Below the pieces are notes generated by a model. That model saw only the letters and a program-made list of their open reading frames with translations. It did no database searches and was not told the origin of the DNA. A DNA stretch of 64,000 bases. Source: Dioscorea cayenensis subsp. rotundata (Eukaryota > Streptophyta > Magnoliopsida > Dioscoreales > Dioscoreaceae). The stretch is from the NCBI RefSeq assembly GCF_009730915.1, contig NC_052474.1, positions 6,421,501 through 6,485,500 on the forward strand. Direction: 5' to 3'. This document shows, piece by piece, positions 13,425 through 23,472 of this stretch; the first letter of the stretch is position 1; every line of letters starts with the position of its first letter. Both the position numbers and the translations under genes were made by a program.

Positions 13425-15564
13425 TAATAAAAGCAAAGAGAGAGAAAGAGAACAAAAACAAAGACAACTTGAGAAAGATAAGAAAGAAAATAAGAATGGG
13501 CAAATAATAGAGAAATAGTTCTATCCCAGGTTCATCTTGTGCCCAGACATTTGTGAGGTGCAATTTTCTATGTGATCCTCCTGATTTTATAACTGAGAAT
13601 CTTCTCAAGGGAAAATCATAGATACCCAATATTCCACCATGAAATATACACTGTGTCAAACGGTTTTGCTTCATTCAATATTATAAAAATTAAAGCAGCA
13701 GAAGGCCAGAACATATACTTACCATGAAAAAACCGGCCTGGCCTCAAGAGAATTGACAATGATGCCATTATAACTGCAGAAAACATATGAAGAGAGTCAA
13801 CCAAGGAAGCATACTCTGAGCAAGCTATCCATGAACGGCCAAGTTGATTATTGGAAACCATAAATCTTACTTCAACCAATCCACAGCCATCTGTGATTCT
13901 CTATCATGAGGCAGAGTAAAAACAGGTGTCCCTATAGCTTTCCAAACGTCAAGGGCAGGCCCACCTTCATATGTATGCACCTGAGCGACATAAAAGAAAC
14001 AAGCATAAATTTTCTTTGAAATTTTGCTTATTGTTTTAAATATCTATTTCCATTCATCCATCATTAAGCATACGATGAGAAAGATGGCCTGTAGTGAAGT
14101 TATTGCATAACGATTATCAATGAGGTAGTCAACAATGACATATCCTCTACAATATCCTGTTGTCTAACAAATAAGTGTGTACCTGAACACTGCACTCTTA
14201 CCATAAAAAGAAATTTTAGTGTATTACAATTTGCTGCTAAGTTCCAGCCCTCAAACTGCTGATTTAAAGGGTGGCGGTACAGCTTATGAATTCAAGTTGC
14301 CGTCATCATTACTTCCTTGACAAGAGCACCTCAGCCATTTACTCAAATGCACACATATAGCAGGGTTTAGGGTTTAGATGACCACCAATCTAAGAGTACG
14401 AACCTAAGCCATCCCAAGGATGAAACTGATATAATATGCCACACTGCTAGAGAAGGTCCCATGGAGATGAATTATTCTTCACAACTGGACGATGATTATA
14501 TTTACGTTCATGTCAAATCTAACTTATTCTAGACGTATGAATTGAGATATACTGAATTATGCTTTTCTTTTTTTTTTTAACTTTTCTGATTTAGACATAC
14601 ACACATCACCAGCTTATTGTTATAGCTCCCGTGCTTATTTGAACTTCGGTAACTTGTTCAACATACAGACACACACTAGAACTTCATGATATATACATTT
14701 ACAACAGACTGATGGATATACCAATTACCAAAAATTGGTATACCTCCATATAACCACCTTCCTACTTTTCTGCTTGCTGATAAGCGTAGTACCCAAACTT
14801 TAACATTTCAAACAGGAAAAAAAAAAATCCATGATGACCTCAATTTACTAACAACAATTTCAGTTACAAATGATAAAATGCATTCCTAACAAGAAAAGAA
14901 AAGAAAATCTCAACAGTTTTCACGGACGGAAAAAAATCAAATTCAAAGCTTTCATCAAAATCATACCTCAATCTCATACCCAATCTCCTTCAGAGCAACA
15001 GCAACGCTAACCATCTGCAGCTGCGTCGCGTCAGGCCATAGATCGGCAAACACCTGAACATTAACAAACCAAGAAAAAAAAAACACGACACTAAATTCGA
15101 AGCACCACCAAACAAGCAAAACGACAAAAAAAACCCACCAGCGCGAGCAGCGGTTTCCGCAACCCAACACGCCTCCCCGGCCTCTGGGAAAGAGCTTCGC
15201 TCTCCGCCCTCCCCTCCTTCTCGATCCTCGCCATCAGCTTCGTCGGCACGAACCGGATTCCCTCCCCAAAATCCAACTCCCCAATACCCTTCAACAATCC
15301 AAGATCCTCGTTTCCGGAATCCCTCCCGGAGCCTCCTCCGGACCTTTCGACGACGGATCCAGGGAGGAAGGCCTGGAAGAGCACGACAACGAAGAAGAAA
15401 GCCCCAATGGAGCATATCCACTGGAAGTAGTCCACCTTCTCAGAAAGCAAGAACCGAGCCACCCTGGATCTAGGGCGGTGGAAGAAGGCCCGACCACCAG
15501 ACCCAGGCGAAGCCCGCAGCAGCGGGCTCCGCTTCGTCGGCAGCACCACCTCAAGAGAACCCAT
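7135..15564 (-). CDS. Glycosyltransferase-like type II membrane protein (GT4-like fold), 14 exons
   Basis: Exons, 5' to 3': 15564-15139, 15053-14967, 13980-13871, 13773-13723, 13144-12973, 12844-12530, 12420-12217, 12094-11609, 11502-11293, 11113-10925, 9834-9671, 8943-8791, 8037-7959, 7572-7135. All introns are GT-AG and the exons sum to 3,084 nt, giving 1,027 aa in one frame. This fits the plant 'UDP-glycosyltransferase superfamily' proteins typified by Arabidopsis At4g01210 and At5g04480 (about 1,030 aa). A basic N-terminus is followed by one hydrophobic segment (WICSIGAFFFVVVLFQAFL, about residues 49-67), which suggests a Golgi type II topology. The GT4-like C-terminal core is at about 425-455 (DLVIYGSFLEEQSFPAVLKQ, then VVAPDLG). 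The conserved C-terminal half (GTWEDVYRSVKRADRAKNEL, LCIYEPYFGEGTWPFL, VLELLVNVWAYHSARR) is family-specific. The C-terminus is Lys/Arg-rich. The donor substrate and acceptor are unknown. The first exon is GC-rich, unlike the rest. Confidence 0.93.
13376..13425. repeat. (AAT)n microsatellite in an intron
   Basis: About 14 near-perfect AAT units inside intron 4 of the glycosyltransferase gene, followed by a purine-rich AG tract. Confidence 0.9.
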
Positions 15565-17926
15565 CTACAGAGGTCTTCAGTGGCCTAGGAGTTTGCCGTC
15601 GCCGTCTCCGTCTCCGTCGCCGGCGCCGCGCATAGGTGGAGGAGAAGCGACGGGAGACGAGATGAGACGAATGTGTGGAATAAAAAGAGAGCGAGAGGAG
15701 TCCACGCGGGTGAGTAAATGAGAATGAAGCGGCGATGAGACACGTGTCAAGATCTAAAACGTTTAATTTAGTTCACGGTGAGGAATGAACGGTGGTGATT
15801 TGTTCGGGCATGGGAGCGGAGAAGAAGGGAGGAGGTGTGTGATTAGGGGAAAGCGAGAATAGCTTAATACACGAGAGGGTATGGGATCTAGGATTAATAA
15901 TAGAGATGAAATGACGGGAATGCCCTTATGATCTTAGGGATTTTGGTCGGACCCTTTGGGGACAAAAATGGAAATGATGAGAACGACATTCACGGGAATG
16001 GGCGGAGGGGGAGCTGCCTTTTGGCGGCTGTTGTTTTCTTTGTTACTCTTTACCCCCCTGATGTTTGATGAAATTATTAATCCAATTACATACGAATTTT
16101 TTAAAACTAAATTTAAGAAAAGTTTGTTTTTGGTATAATTATAATAATTTTAGCATATGATGTATTTGACACAGTTGATGATTTAAAAAATTATGATAAT
16201 ATTTTAAAATTATAAAAATTACAGTAGATAAATATTTTTATTTTTATTACCATCTTGTAAAAAAAATTATAACTAAGAGAAGAGAATCAAATATAATTCT
16301 AAAGTTGTTAGATAGTTTCAATTTGATTTGAGTTGAGATTTAAAATAAATTTTTTTTTACCAATTTTACATTAATTTATATATATATATAAGTAAATGTA
16401 AACAATCTGTTTTTGAAATTTTTGAAAATTTTCAAAATAAAATATTTTTCCAAAGTGGCTACTTCACTGTGGCGCCTCCACTGTCACTTGTGAGGAAGTT
16501 TTAATATTTTTAAGTGCACATTATTAAGAAAAATTGGGGTTCCAATTCTTTTAGAAATCTTATTAATCAAAATTAACATAATCACTGTGTTGATGTTAAG
16601 TCAAATACTTAATTGTTGATGGCCATTAATTATATCAATATATTTTAAATTGAAAAAAATATTTGTCAATAATAACATGGAAAAAATAATTTTCCACACA
16701 AATTCAGATTCCCGTAACTTCTGCCGTAACCTGCCTTACTTATTCTAAAGAAAAAAAAAGTAGTTAATTTTATTTTGTCCTTTCTATTGCGTGTCATCAT
16801 TTGTTTTCATGTTTTTTTTTATTTTATTATAACTGACAGCTTTGGCTGCATGTATAAATTGAGGATAAAAAATCTATGTCGGTGCTAAGTAATGGAGAGA
16901 CAGGATAAAAGAATAAAAAATAATTCAATTAAACATTAAAAGTAAATAATGCGGCTAATAAATATAAATTACCAACACTACCAAGTTTAATGGGACTTGG
17001 CAATTCATGGACATTGTACACGGACAAATATCCTTTTAATCACAGCGCTATAACAGTATTGTTTATTATACTGATACACTTCTCTATCGTTTTATTAGTA
17101 TATGAATAAATACAAATATTTCTCATCTACGACACTATAACAATATTGTTTATCAAAATTATAAAAAATAATATTTTAATATTATTTATTTAAAATAATA
17201 AAAAATTATAATCAAAATCCGAAAGGTCAAATGATAGTAAAACAAATGAACGTTCAATATGAAATGAAAATTATATTGGTCCATATTTAATATCATTTTT
17301 TATAGTCTTGGTTATTTTTATAATAATAAATAAATAAATAAATAAATATAAACAACTTTTCATGCCCAACAATAAAACCATAATTTAGCCTTTAGATCAT
17401 CTTATGCAATTTAATTTTTTTTTTTTAGACAAAAGTAGAAGCTGATTATTAGAATTTTATATTATTTATTTAAATAAGAAAGATAACTATAATCAAATCG
17501 CAACAAATAGTTAAACAAATGAGCGTTACATATCAAATGAAAATTATTATTATTTTATAAAAAAGAATGATGGAAATAATTAGCTTTCCATAGTAGCATT
17601 GATGATTGTGTTGAGTGTTTGGATTAGTATCGGACCAAATGAGTGTAAATGAATCAAGTGAGAAATGAAGACAAAGTTTTACGTCATTGTTGGTCCAATT
17701 TTAAGTATGGGTCACATGTAAAATTATAGAGTATTTTTAGTATTAACTTTAAATTTTTTTTGGCAATTAAATTCATGGGTCACATATAGTTTTTTATAAC
17801 TTAAGTTTATCCGAAATTCATGGGATCATTGACCCACCACTTGGCATGATGAGAGGGAGCTGAGTGGAGATTGTGGACAATTTTGGGACGCGCCTTGTTT
17901 TCATTGCATTTTGCACGCTTGTATAA

Positions 17927-17950
<24 letters not shown>
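15565..17950. other. Glycosyltransferase upstream region and intergenic DNA
   Basis: The first 150 bp are GC-rich with a repeated cgtctcc motif on the plus strand, and presumably form the 5' leader and promoter of the minus-strand gene. I cannot name a TATA box with confidence. The rest is AT-rich. It contains a diverged direct duplication at 17185-17290 and 17460-17560. No gene was seen. Confidence 0.55.
17185..17560. repeat. Diverged direct duplication (offset about 275 bp)
   Basis: Both copies share, in order, ttataatcaaa or ctataatcaaa, then tagt(a)aaacaaatga(a/g)cgtt, then a(a/t)atgaaaattat. This is the same order and spacing with many substitutions, so the duplication is old. Confidence 0.6.
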
Positions 17951-17957
<7 letters not shown>

Positions 17958-18219
17958 CATCTAGGGACGTCCCCTGATTTTTAATTCTACTGGATGTTTT
18001 TAAATCTAAGCTCGTTGGATCATCATCCGACTGGTTGATTGATTATATAAACACTCGTACACTGCTTTTTCATCTGCTCATGATCATCAGTACTAACACC
18101 GTGTAAACGCTAGCTTCAATCGTTTTCATAATGATAAGAACATCGATTTTTCATCCGACTGCATTACTATGACATCTCTAGATTTGAAATCTAGGGACGT
18201 CCCTAGATGATGGGTTCTC
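17951..18219. mobile_element. MITE, copy 2 (inverted relative to copy 1)
   Basis: Read on the complement it aligns with 907-1175 along its whole length, including gatcatcatccga, cgtacactg and the terminal repeats. The right end keeps the perfect palindrome tctagggacgtccctaga (18190-18207). The left end has it degenerate (tctagggacgtcccctga). It is flanked by TA runs on both sides. Non-autonomous, no coding capacity. Confidence 0.8.
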
Positions 18220-19833
18220 ATATATATATATTATTTGTGGTGCCTTTGAAAAACCTAATGAATATTTTTAAATTTTTTTATTTAAAAATAACTTACATTA
18301 AAAACGTCATATTTTCAGTCTAATAGTGGGAATTATCAGTGTGCTAGCCCACGATTTCTCAATTATTTAAATATTAGATTTAGAAGTTTTAGCTTAAAAG
18401 TTAATATTTAGTTAAAAATATTGCACAAATGTTTGTTGGTCTTGACACTCTTTTAAAAACAACCTTTGCTCATTTTTCCAACCTTAAAAATTGGCAATAC
18501 ATCAATTATTTTATAAAAACATTTTTTATAATTATATAGTTTTTATTATTTTAGTTTTTAAAAAAAGACTTTTTTTATTAATTACGTTGTTTTCGTTTTT
18601 TACAACATCATTCATCTTTAAACATTTCCATTGCACTTGTCTACATTTTTTTTTTATAATATGATACACACCATATTTCAGGTCAAATCCTAAATTATAT
18701 AATTATTTGATAGTAACGTTATAAAAATAAAAATTTATTATCCAAACAGAAAACAATAACATCAAGAAATTTATATTAAAAAAATAAATCAATTCCAACC
18801 CTAAATTTGGATAATACATAATTTTTTTATTAAAAACAAAAATTTATAATTATATTGTTTTTAATTTTTTAGTTTTAATATTTTATTAATTTTGTTATTT
18901 TAATTTTCTAATAATACCATTGATCTTTAAACACTTCTACTGCATTAGTCGACATATTTTTTTTTATTATTTTTGACAACGTTGTCAAGTCATGATACAC
19001 ACTCTATTTACAGGTCAAACATATATTAGATTTATAAATTATTTTGATAATAATATTACCAAAATTATTGTCCAAATAAAAATAATAATTATGATAAAAT
19101 TATATAAACAAAAATTCAAATTATCATGAGGTATCCTCCAAACTTATTAAATTTTTAAGACAAATAATGCTTTTGTTTACAACTTATCCAATCTCAAAAT
19201 GCCTCATATCACTAAAACAACATTTATATCTAAAACATTTGTAGACAGTTTTTAAAATAACATGGACCAAATAAAAAATGGTTTGTTGATTTGTCAAAAA
19301 ATAAAATAAAAAAATAAAAAAATATTATTGAAACTCTCTCTCTATAATCTATCTCTCTATCTATATATATATATATATATATATATACCCGCTAATAAAA
19401 TGGATTATTGTGCATAGCTTTCCAAATCCACCTGCTTTTAGTTTTGGTTATTCTTGCAAATAGCTTTTATAGTGTTTAATTAATTACACAAGCTTATTTA
19501 TTAATAATGCACAATTATTAGCATTATTAATAAACATCTATCATGCATCAAAGATCAAACAATAAAATCCTCCAACATCTAAACCCAAGTTAATGTTAAC
19601 CAAATGCATCAATGACCTCTTAATCTATTGACACCGGTTTTTTTACATAAACCATCTATATTTTAAAGGGTAGGTTTGAACCTCATCTTACCTAAGGTGA
19701 AGGCACAAATGTGTTAAGATAATAACTTTACATCTATGCACACTCATGACTTGTCCTTAACATGTGTTTTATCAGCATTTCATTTAAAAAATAAAAAAAA
19801 TTAACTACATGTAGAAACTCCATTATAAATCAT

Positions 19834-19873
<40 letters not shown>

Positions 19874-20750
19874 AGGATGCGTATTCTAAGTATGTTTATA
19901 GATTAGAAATTTATAAAAATTGTATTTTGATCTGAACCGTTCAATTAATTTCAGCATAGTATCTGAATAAATCTCAACTGTTTTACTCGATCCATATGAA
20001 CTTAAAAAAACCCAAAAACTAAAACTATATATATAAAACAAAAATTCCTAGATAAATAGTAATATGAAGAAAGTATACATATTTTAATAAATATAACTGG
20101 ACAAAACACTTGAGGAGGAGAGGACCACAATAAATGGCATAACTTGAGACAGATCTTTAACTAGATTGTGATGTACTTGTGGATGAATAGAAGGCGCTTT
20201 TTGGGCAACTGCCGACACTTGCAACCATGACACTCAAACCATTCATGTCCTCATTCTTAGAGCTCATGGCGCCAAATCCACCGTTAAACGGTTGAAGTGG
20301 TGGTTAATTTGGAAATAAGTGGGAATAGTAAATTTGGTTAATTAAGAAGTTTAACTTCCTTTCACTATGGTTGAAGTAAATAGTTTGCCAATGTTATGAA
20401 GAAAATAATAATAATAAGTGATTTATGTTTATAACTTAACTTTAATTTACAATAAATAAGATGCTTTGTTAAAGATAATTTGTGATATATTCCAATTTCA
20501 TAAACCACTCAAGGAACAAAATGCTTGAAAAACCAACTCAATATATATGTTCGACGAAAATATATTACTGTGAATTATTGACAATAACGTAAGCTCAAAT
20601 AATTTTGTGGCTCATTTGATAAGACCCAACAAGATAAATGTATTATTGGAAGGAGAACTAATATTTATTTATATTATTTATAAAAATAATTTCGTTTTAT
20701 ATCATTCGTGGTTTACTAGCAAAGTTTGTAATTATAAATTCTCTATTAGA
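18220..20750. other. AT-rich intergenic DNA with a tandem duplication
   Basis: No gene was recognised. A two-copy tandem repeat fills about 18500-19110. TA microsatellites lie at about 19362-19386 and 19838-19870. The tract near 19675 (ggtttgaacctc) resembles a pol III B box, but I could not extend it into a full SINE. Confidence 0.55.
18500..19115. repeat. Tandem duplication, unit about 310-330 bp
   Basis: Landmarks recur in order. ataattatatagtttttatt (18528) recurs near 18846. catctttaaacatttccattgca (18610 region) recurs near 18920 as gatctttaaacacttctactgca. atgatacacaccatatttca (18661) recurs near 18993. The copies are well diverged. Confidence 0.7.
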
Positions 20751-20751
20751 G

Positions 20752-20983
20752 AACTAGGGCATAGCCTAGCGATACCTGGGTCTTGAGTTCAAGCTCTTAA
20801 CTTGCAAATGTGTAAGGTTTTATGTGAAAGCTCTATGTAAAAACCATTTTTTCTTCCCTTTCAGAGTTCCATGACAGGGGATTTTATTCCCATGGGGTAT
20901 ATGATCAGGTATTTTAATTAGTGCACATTTGTAGTTGTATGTCCCTTGACTAACAATACATGTCATTTTCATTAAAAAAAAAA
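20752..20983 (+). mobile_element. SINE candidate
   Basis: The 5' part looks tRNA-derived: an A-box-like tagcctagcgatacctggg (about 20762-20780) and a B-box-like gagttcaagctc about 15 nt further on. It ends in an A run (20973-20983) about 230 bp downstream, the usual size for plant SINEs. Clear target-site duplications were not found, so the boundaries are approximate. Confidence 0.5.
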
Positions 20984-21956
20984 TGTTAATTAAGGGTTTA
21001 ATATAATGGTTTAACTGATTGAAAATTTACTTTTTTTTTATTATAGAAAAATCACAAGTAAGATTGAAACTCATAGGAAAATGGTGTATCGGTAGTAACA
21101 TTATTTATTTATAGCTTTTATTTCAAAAACATATTTATTTATAATTCAAACCCATCAATAGAAAAAATTAATCATAAATTATACTCCATCATATCCTATT
21201 TATATAATCAATTCACGGGTATCGTAGAAAACAATTAAAATTAGTTATTATCTTAAATTAATAAAAAAATTATATCGATTTTCTAAAATTACCATTATTT
21301 AGAAACAAATCAATATTTTATTAAATTTTTTTTTATAATCTAATTATTATATCTCTTATTCTCTCCCAATACAGTGTTTTAATTTTTTCTTAAAAAAATA
21401 TATTAAAAAAATATAGTATATTAAAGATAGAAGAAAAAGTTGAAAAAAATATTTAATATTTTACTGAATTTCAAAATTGACATATTAAAAATATTTAATT
21501 GACATGTAAATAAGGCCGAAAAGAGTATTTATTAAGTGATTAGGACTACTTCAAGAATGTCATTATTCTTAAAACCTTAATTCATGAGACATTGTAGCTT
21601 TGGGTCCACCCTTGTCATTGCCACCATCACCTCACTGTGTTATTATCTCAATTATTGGGGTATTAAACCATCTCTACCTCACCTGTCCTTCATTGCTAAT
21701 TCACACCAATGCAAAAGAAAATCATAGGGTTTAATTAAAAAGTATTATTTTTTCTAAAACTGTGTGTGAACAGGCCTTATTTCAACAGACCTCAAAACAG
21801 GAAGGACACATCCTTTCTGCAAAATCAATTCTTGCCTCAGTTATATCTTATATCCTTATTAATTTTTCAACTTGTACATATAATTATTTATTTCATTAAA
21901 AAATATAACATAAAAGCTTAAAATAATAAGAATATTTTGCACTTAACTGCATAAGT
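20984..21956. other. AT-rich intergenic DNA
   Basis: I see nothing recognisable here until the tRNA gene. Confidence 0.6.
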
Positions 21957-22028
21957 GGATCCGTGGCGCAATGGTAGCGCGTCTGACTCCAGATCAGAAG
22001 GTTGCGTGTTCGATTCACGTCGGGTTCA
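21957..22028 (+). tRNA. tRNA-Trp (anticodon CCA)
   Basis: A 72-nt cloverleaf. The acceptor stem GGATCCG pairs with CGGGTTC (two G-U pairs), the discriminator base is A, and the D arm contains GGCGCAATGGTAGCGC. The anticodon stem TCTGA/TCAGA encloses the loop CTCCAGA with anticodon CCA at 21989-21991, and the T arm carries GTTCGATTC. This matches the nuclear plant tRNA-Trp. There is no intron and CCA is not encoded. A run of seven T's at about 22041-22047 would end RNA polymerase III transcription. Confidence 0.97.
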
Positions 22029-22040
22029 AACCCCGGTTTG

Positions 22041-22047
22041 TTTTTTT
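22041..22047 (+). terminator. Pol III T-run terminator
   Basis: Seven consecutive T's 12 nt after the mature 3' end of the tRNA gene. Confidence 0.75.
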
Positions 22048-22442
22048 ATTTATTTATTTATTTTTTTAATTTTGAATGATCATGGTGCATTTAGCAAGTG
22101 ATTTACAAATTAAAATTTCCAAATAAATCAAAAGATTCAAAGCTATCCAAATCAATCAAGCAATACATTCTTTTCAAAGACGTCAATTGGGTTGAATTAA
22201 CAAAAAAAAGAAAATACTTCTTTTTTTAAAAGAATATATATTTTTAATAATATATATGGGTAAATTATCTAAATAGTCACTCAACTTTTCGGGTATTCCT
22301 ATTTAAGTCACCAAACTTTTAAAAATTTCAATAAAATACCCAAACTTTAAAATCACTCCTATTTGAGTTACCGGCGCTCACGTCGTTAACGACAATCCGA
22401 CATGTCATGACACATCATCACGCCACGTGGCAGACACTTTTT

Positions 22443-22997
22443 TTAATCTTCGGCGGCTGCTACGACGGCAGTAAACCTTCTCCGGAAGGAATCATTCATA
22501 AGAGGCAGCACTGGCGGGTGGCGCTTCTCCGGACGGGATGAGACTGCATCAGCGGTGGGGAGAGAAAGAGGGGAGCTCTTCTGGTGGTACGGGAGTGGCA
22601 AGGCCAACGGTGGCGGGGGTGAAGGCGGTGAAGGTTTCCTCGACCTGGAGATGGAGGAACCGATGAGAGCATCGAGGCGAGTAAAGAATTGGCATTGGCT
22701 AATGAGGGCGTTGCCGGAATCCACGATCCCGGCCTTCTTGACCTTGTACTTCTTCTTAAGAGTATCGATCCGGTTCTTGTACTGCACTTTGGTGAGCGGT
22801 GGTGCTCCTACCGGCCGCGAGTTCACAGCATTAGCGACCTTCTGCCAGTACTTGCCGAGATTCCCCCAGCTGAGCTCAATGTACCGATTGTCCCAAGCGT
22901 CAACGAGCTTCGACGTCTCTCCTTCGCTCCAGCAGTCTTCACGATATGGCAGCGTCGGGTTGGGAGGCTTTCTCGGCGGCAAGCTCTCCATGAACAT
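22443..22997 (-). CDS. Captured trihelix (ASIL/6b-interacting-like) transcription-factor ORF
   Basis: An intact 184-codon frame starting MFMESLPPRKPPNP; a start at 22991 (MESLPP) or 23042 is also possible. Residues about 18-112 form a trihelix Myb/SANT-like DNA-binding domain of the ASIL/ASR3 type: REDCWSEGETSKLVDAW, then KYWQKVANAV, then QYKNRIDTLKKKYK and FFTRLDALIG. The rest is Pro/Ser-rich. Relatives are usually longer, so it looks truncated at the C-terminus by the element's right-hand TIR boundary. It lies wholly inside the Pack-MULE. I place the start after a telo-box leader, because upstream residues translate that repeat. Expression and function are unknown. It could act as a truncated DNA-binding competitor, or be silent. 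Confidence 0.65.
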   Translation of the reverse strand: MFMESLPPRKPPNPTLPYREDCWSEGETSKLVDAWDNRYIELSWGNLGKYWQKVANAVNSRPVGAPPLTKVQYKNRIDTLKKKYKVKKAGIVDSGNALISQCQFFTRLDALIGSSISRSRKPSPPSPPPPLALPLPYHQKSSPLSLPTADAVSSRPEKRHPPVLPLMNDSFRRRFTAVVAAAED

Positions 22998-22999
22998 AG

Positions 23000-23021
23000 A
23001 AACCCTAACCCTAACCCTAAA
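23000..23021 (-). promoter_or_regulatory. Telo-box array in the trihelix leader
   Basis: aaaccctaaccctaaccctaaa on the plus strand directly precedes the proposed start codon on the minus strand. Telo-boxes (AAACCCTA) are common in 5' leaders and promoters of plant genes for growth and translation. It was presumably captured together with the gene. Confidence 0.5.
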
Positions 23022-23472
23022 CGGGCTTTCTCTCAAGGTCACACATATGTATTAGAGGGCGGCGAAGGGGCTGGTGCGTGGGAAGCATGGGAGTCCGCTG
23101 GGGGCACGCCTGCACCGACGTTGGCGCGCGGGAGTGTTTGATGGCGTCGGCGTCGAGAACACGTGGGAGCATTTAGGGCCGTTGGATTTGGGATGGACGG
23201 AAGGGATTTGATGGAGAGACCGAGAATGGGAAGGGATCGTGACATGTCTCAGATACGGCGACCCGGGAGTCCGAACGATGACAAAAATACCTTGGTGTGA
23301 TGATGTGTCATAACACGTTGAATTGCTATTAACGACGTGAGCGACGGTGACTCAAATAGGCGTGATTTTAAAGTTTGGGTATCTGATTGAAATTTTTTTT
23401 TAAATTTTGGTGATTTAAATAGGAATACCCAAAAAGTTAAGTGACTATTTAGATAATTTACCCAATATATAT

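Larger units (their letters stand above)
22258..23463. mobile_element. Pack-MULE (non-autonomous Mutator-like element) with a captured gene
   Basis: The 1,206-bp element begins gggtaaattatctaaatagt and ends with its complement. The terminal inverted repeats are about 170-180 bp long (22258-22435 and about 23287-23463), with scattered mismatches. It is flanked by an identical 9-bp sequence, aatatatat, at 22249-22257 and 23464-23472. Long TIRs with a 9-bp target-site duplication are the signature of MULEs. The flank is TA-rich, so the duplication alone is weak evidence, but its length is right. The interior is GC-rich, unlike the AT-rich surroundings, and holds a trihelix reading frame but no transposase. 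Confidence 0.87.

Noticed and set aside
13345-13674. Open frame with a poly-Ile run in a glycosyltransferase intron
   Set aside because: It is the translation of the (AAT)n microsatellite inside an intron.
19620-19800. SINE near ggtttgaacctc
   Set aside because: There is a B-box-like motif only, with no A box at the right distance and no clear tail.
23000-23021. Interstitial telomere repeat
   Set aside because: Only about three units in front of a start codon, so a promoter telo-box is more likely than a chromosome-end relic.
22555-23141. Two long plus-strand frames in the Pack-MULE
   Set aside because: They lie opposite the trihelix frame in GC-rich DNA and have no family resemblance.
22689-23141. 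Second captured gene on the right side of the Pack-MULE
   Set aside because: The GC-rich stretch 23050-23260 has open frames on both strands but no recognisable motif.
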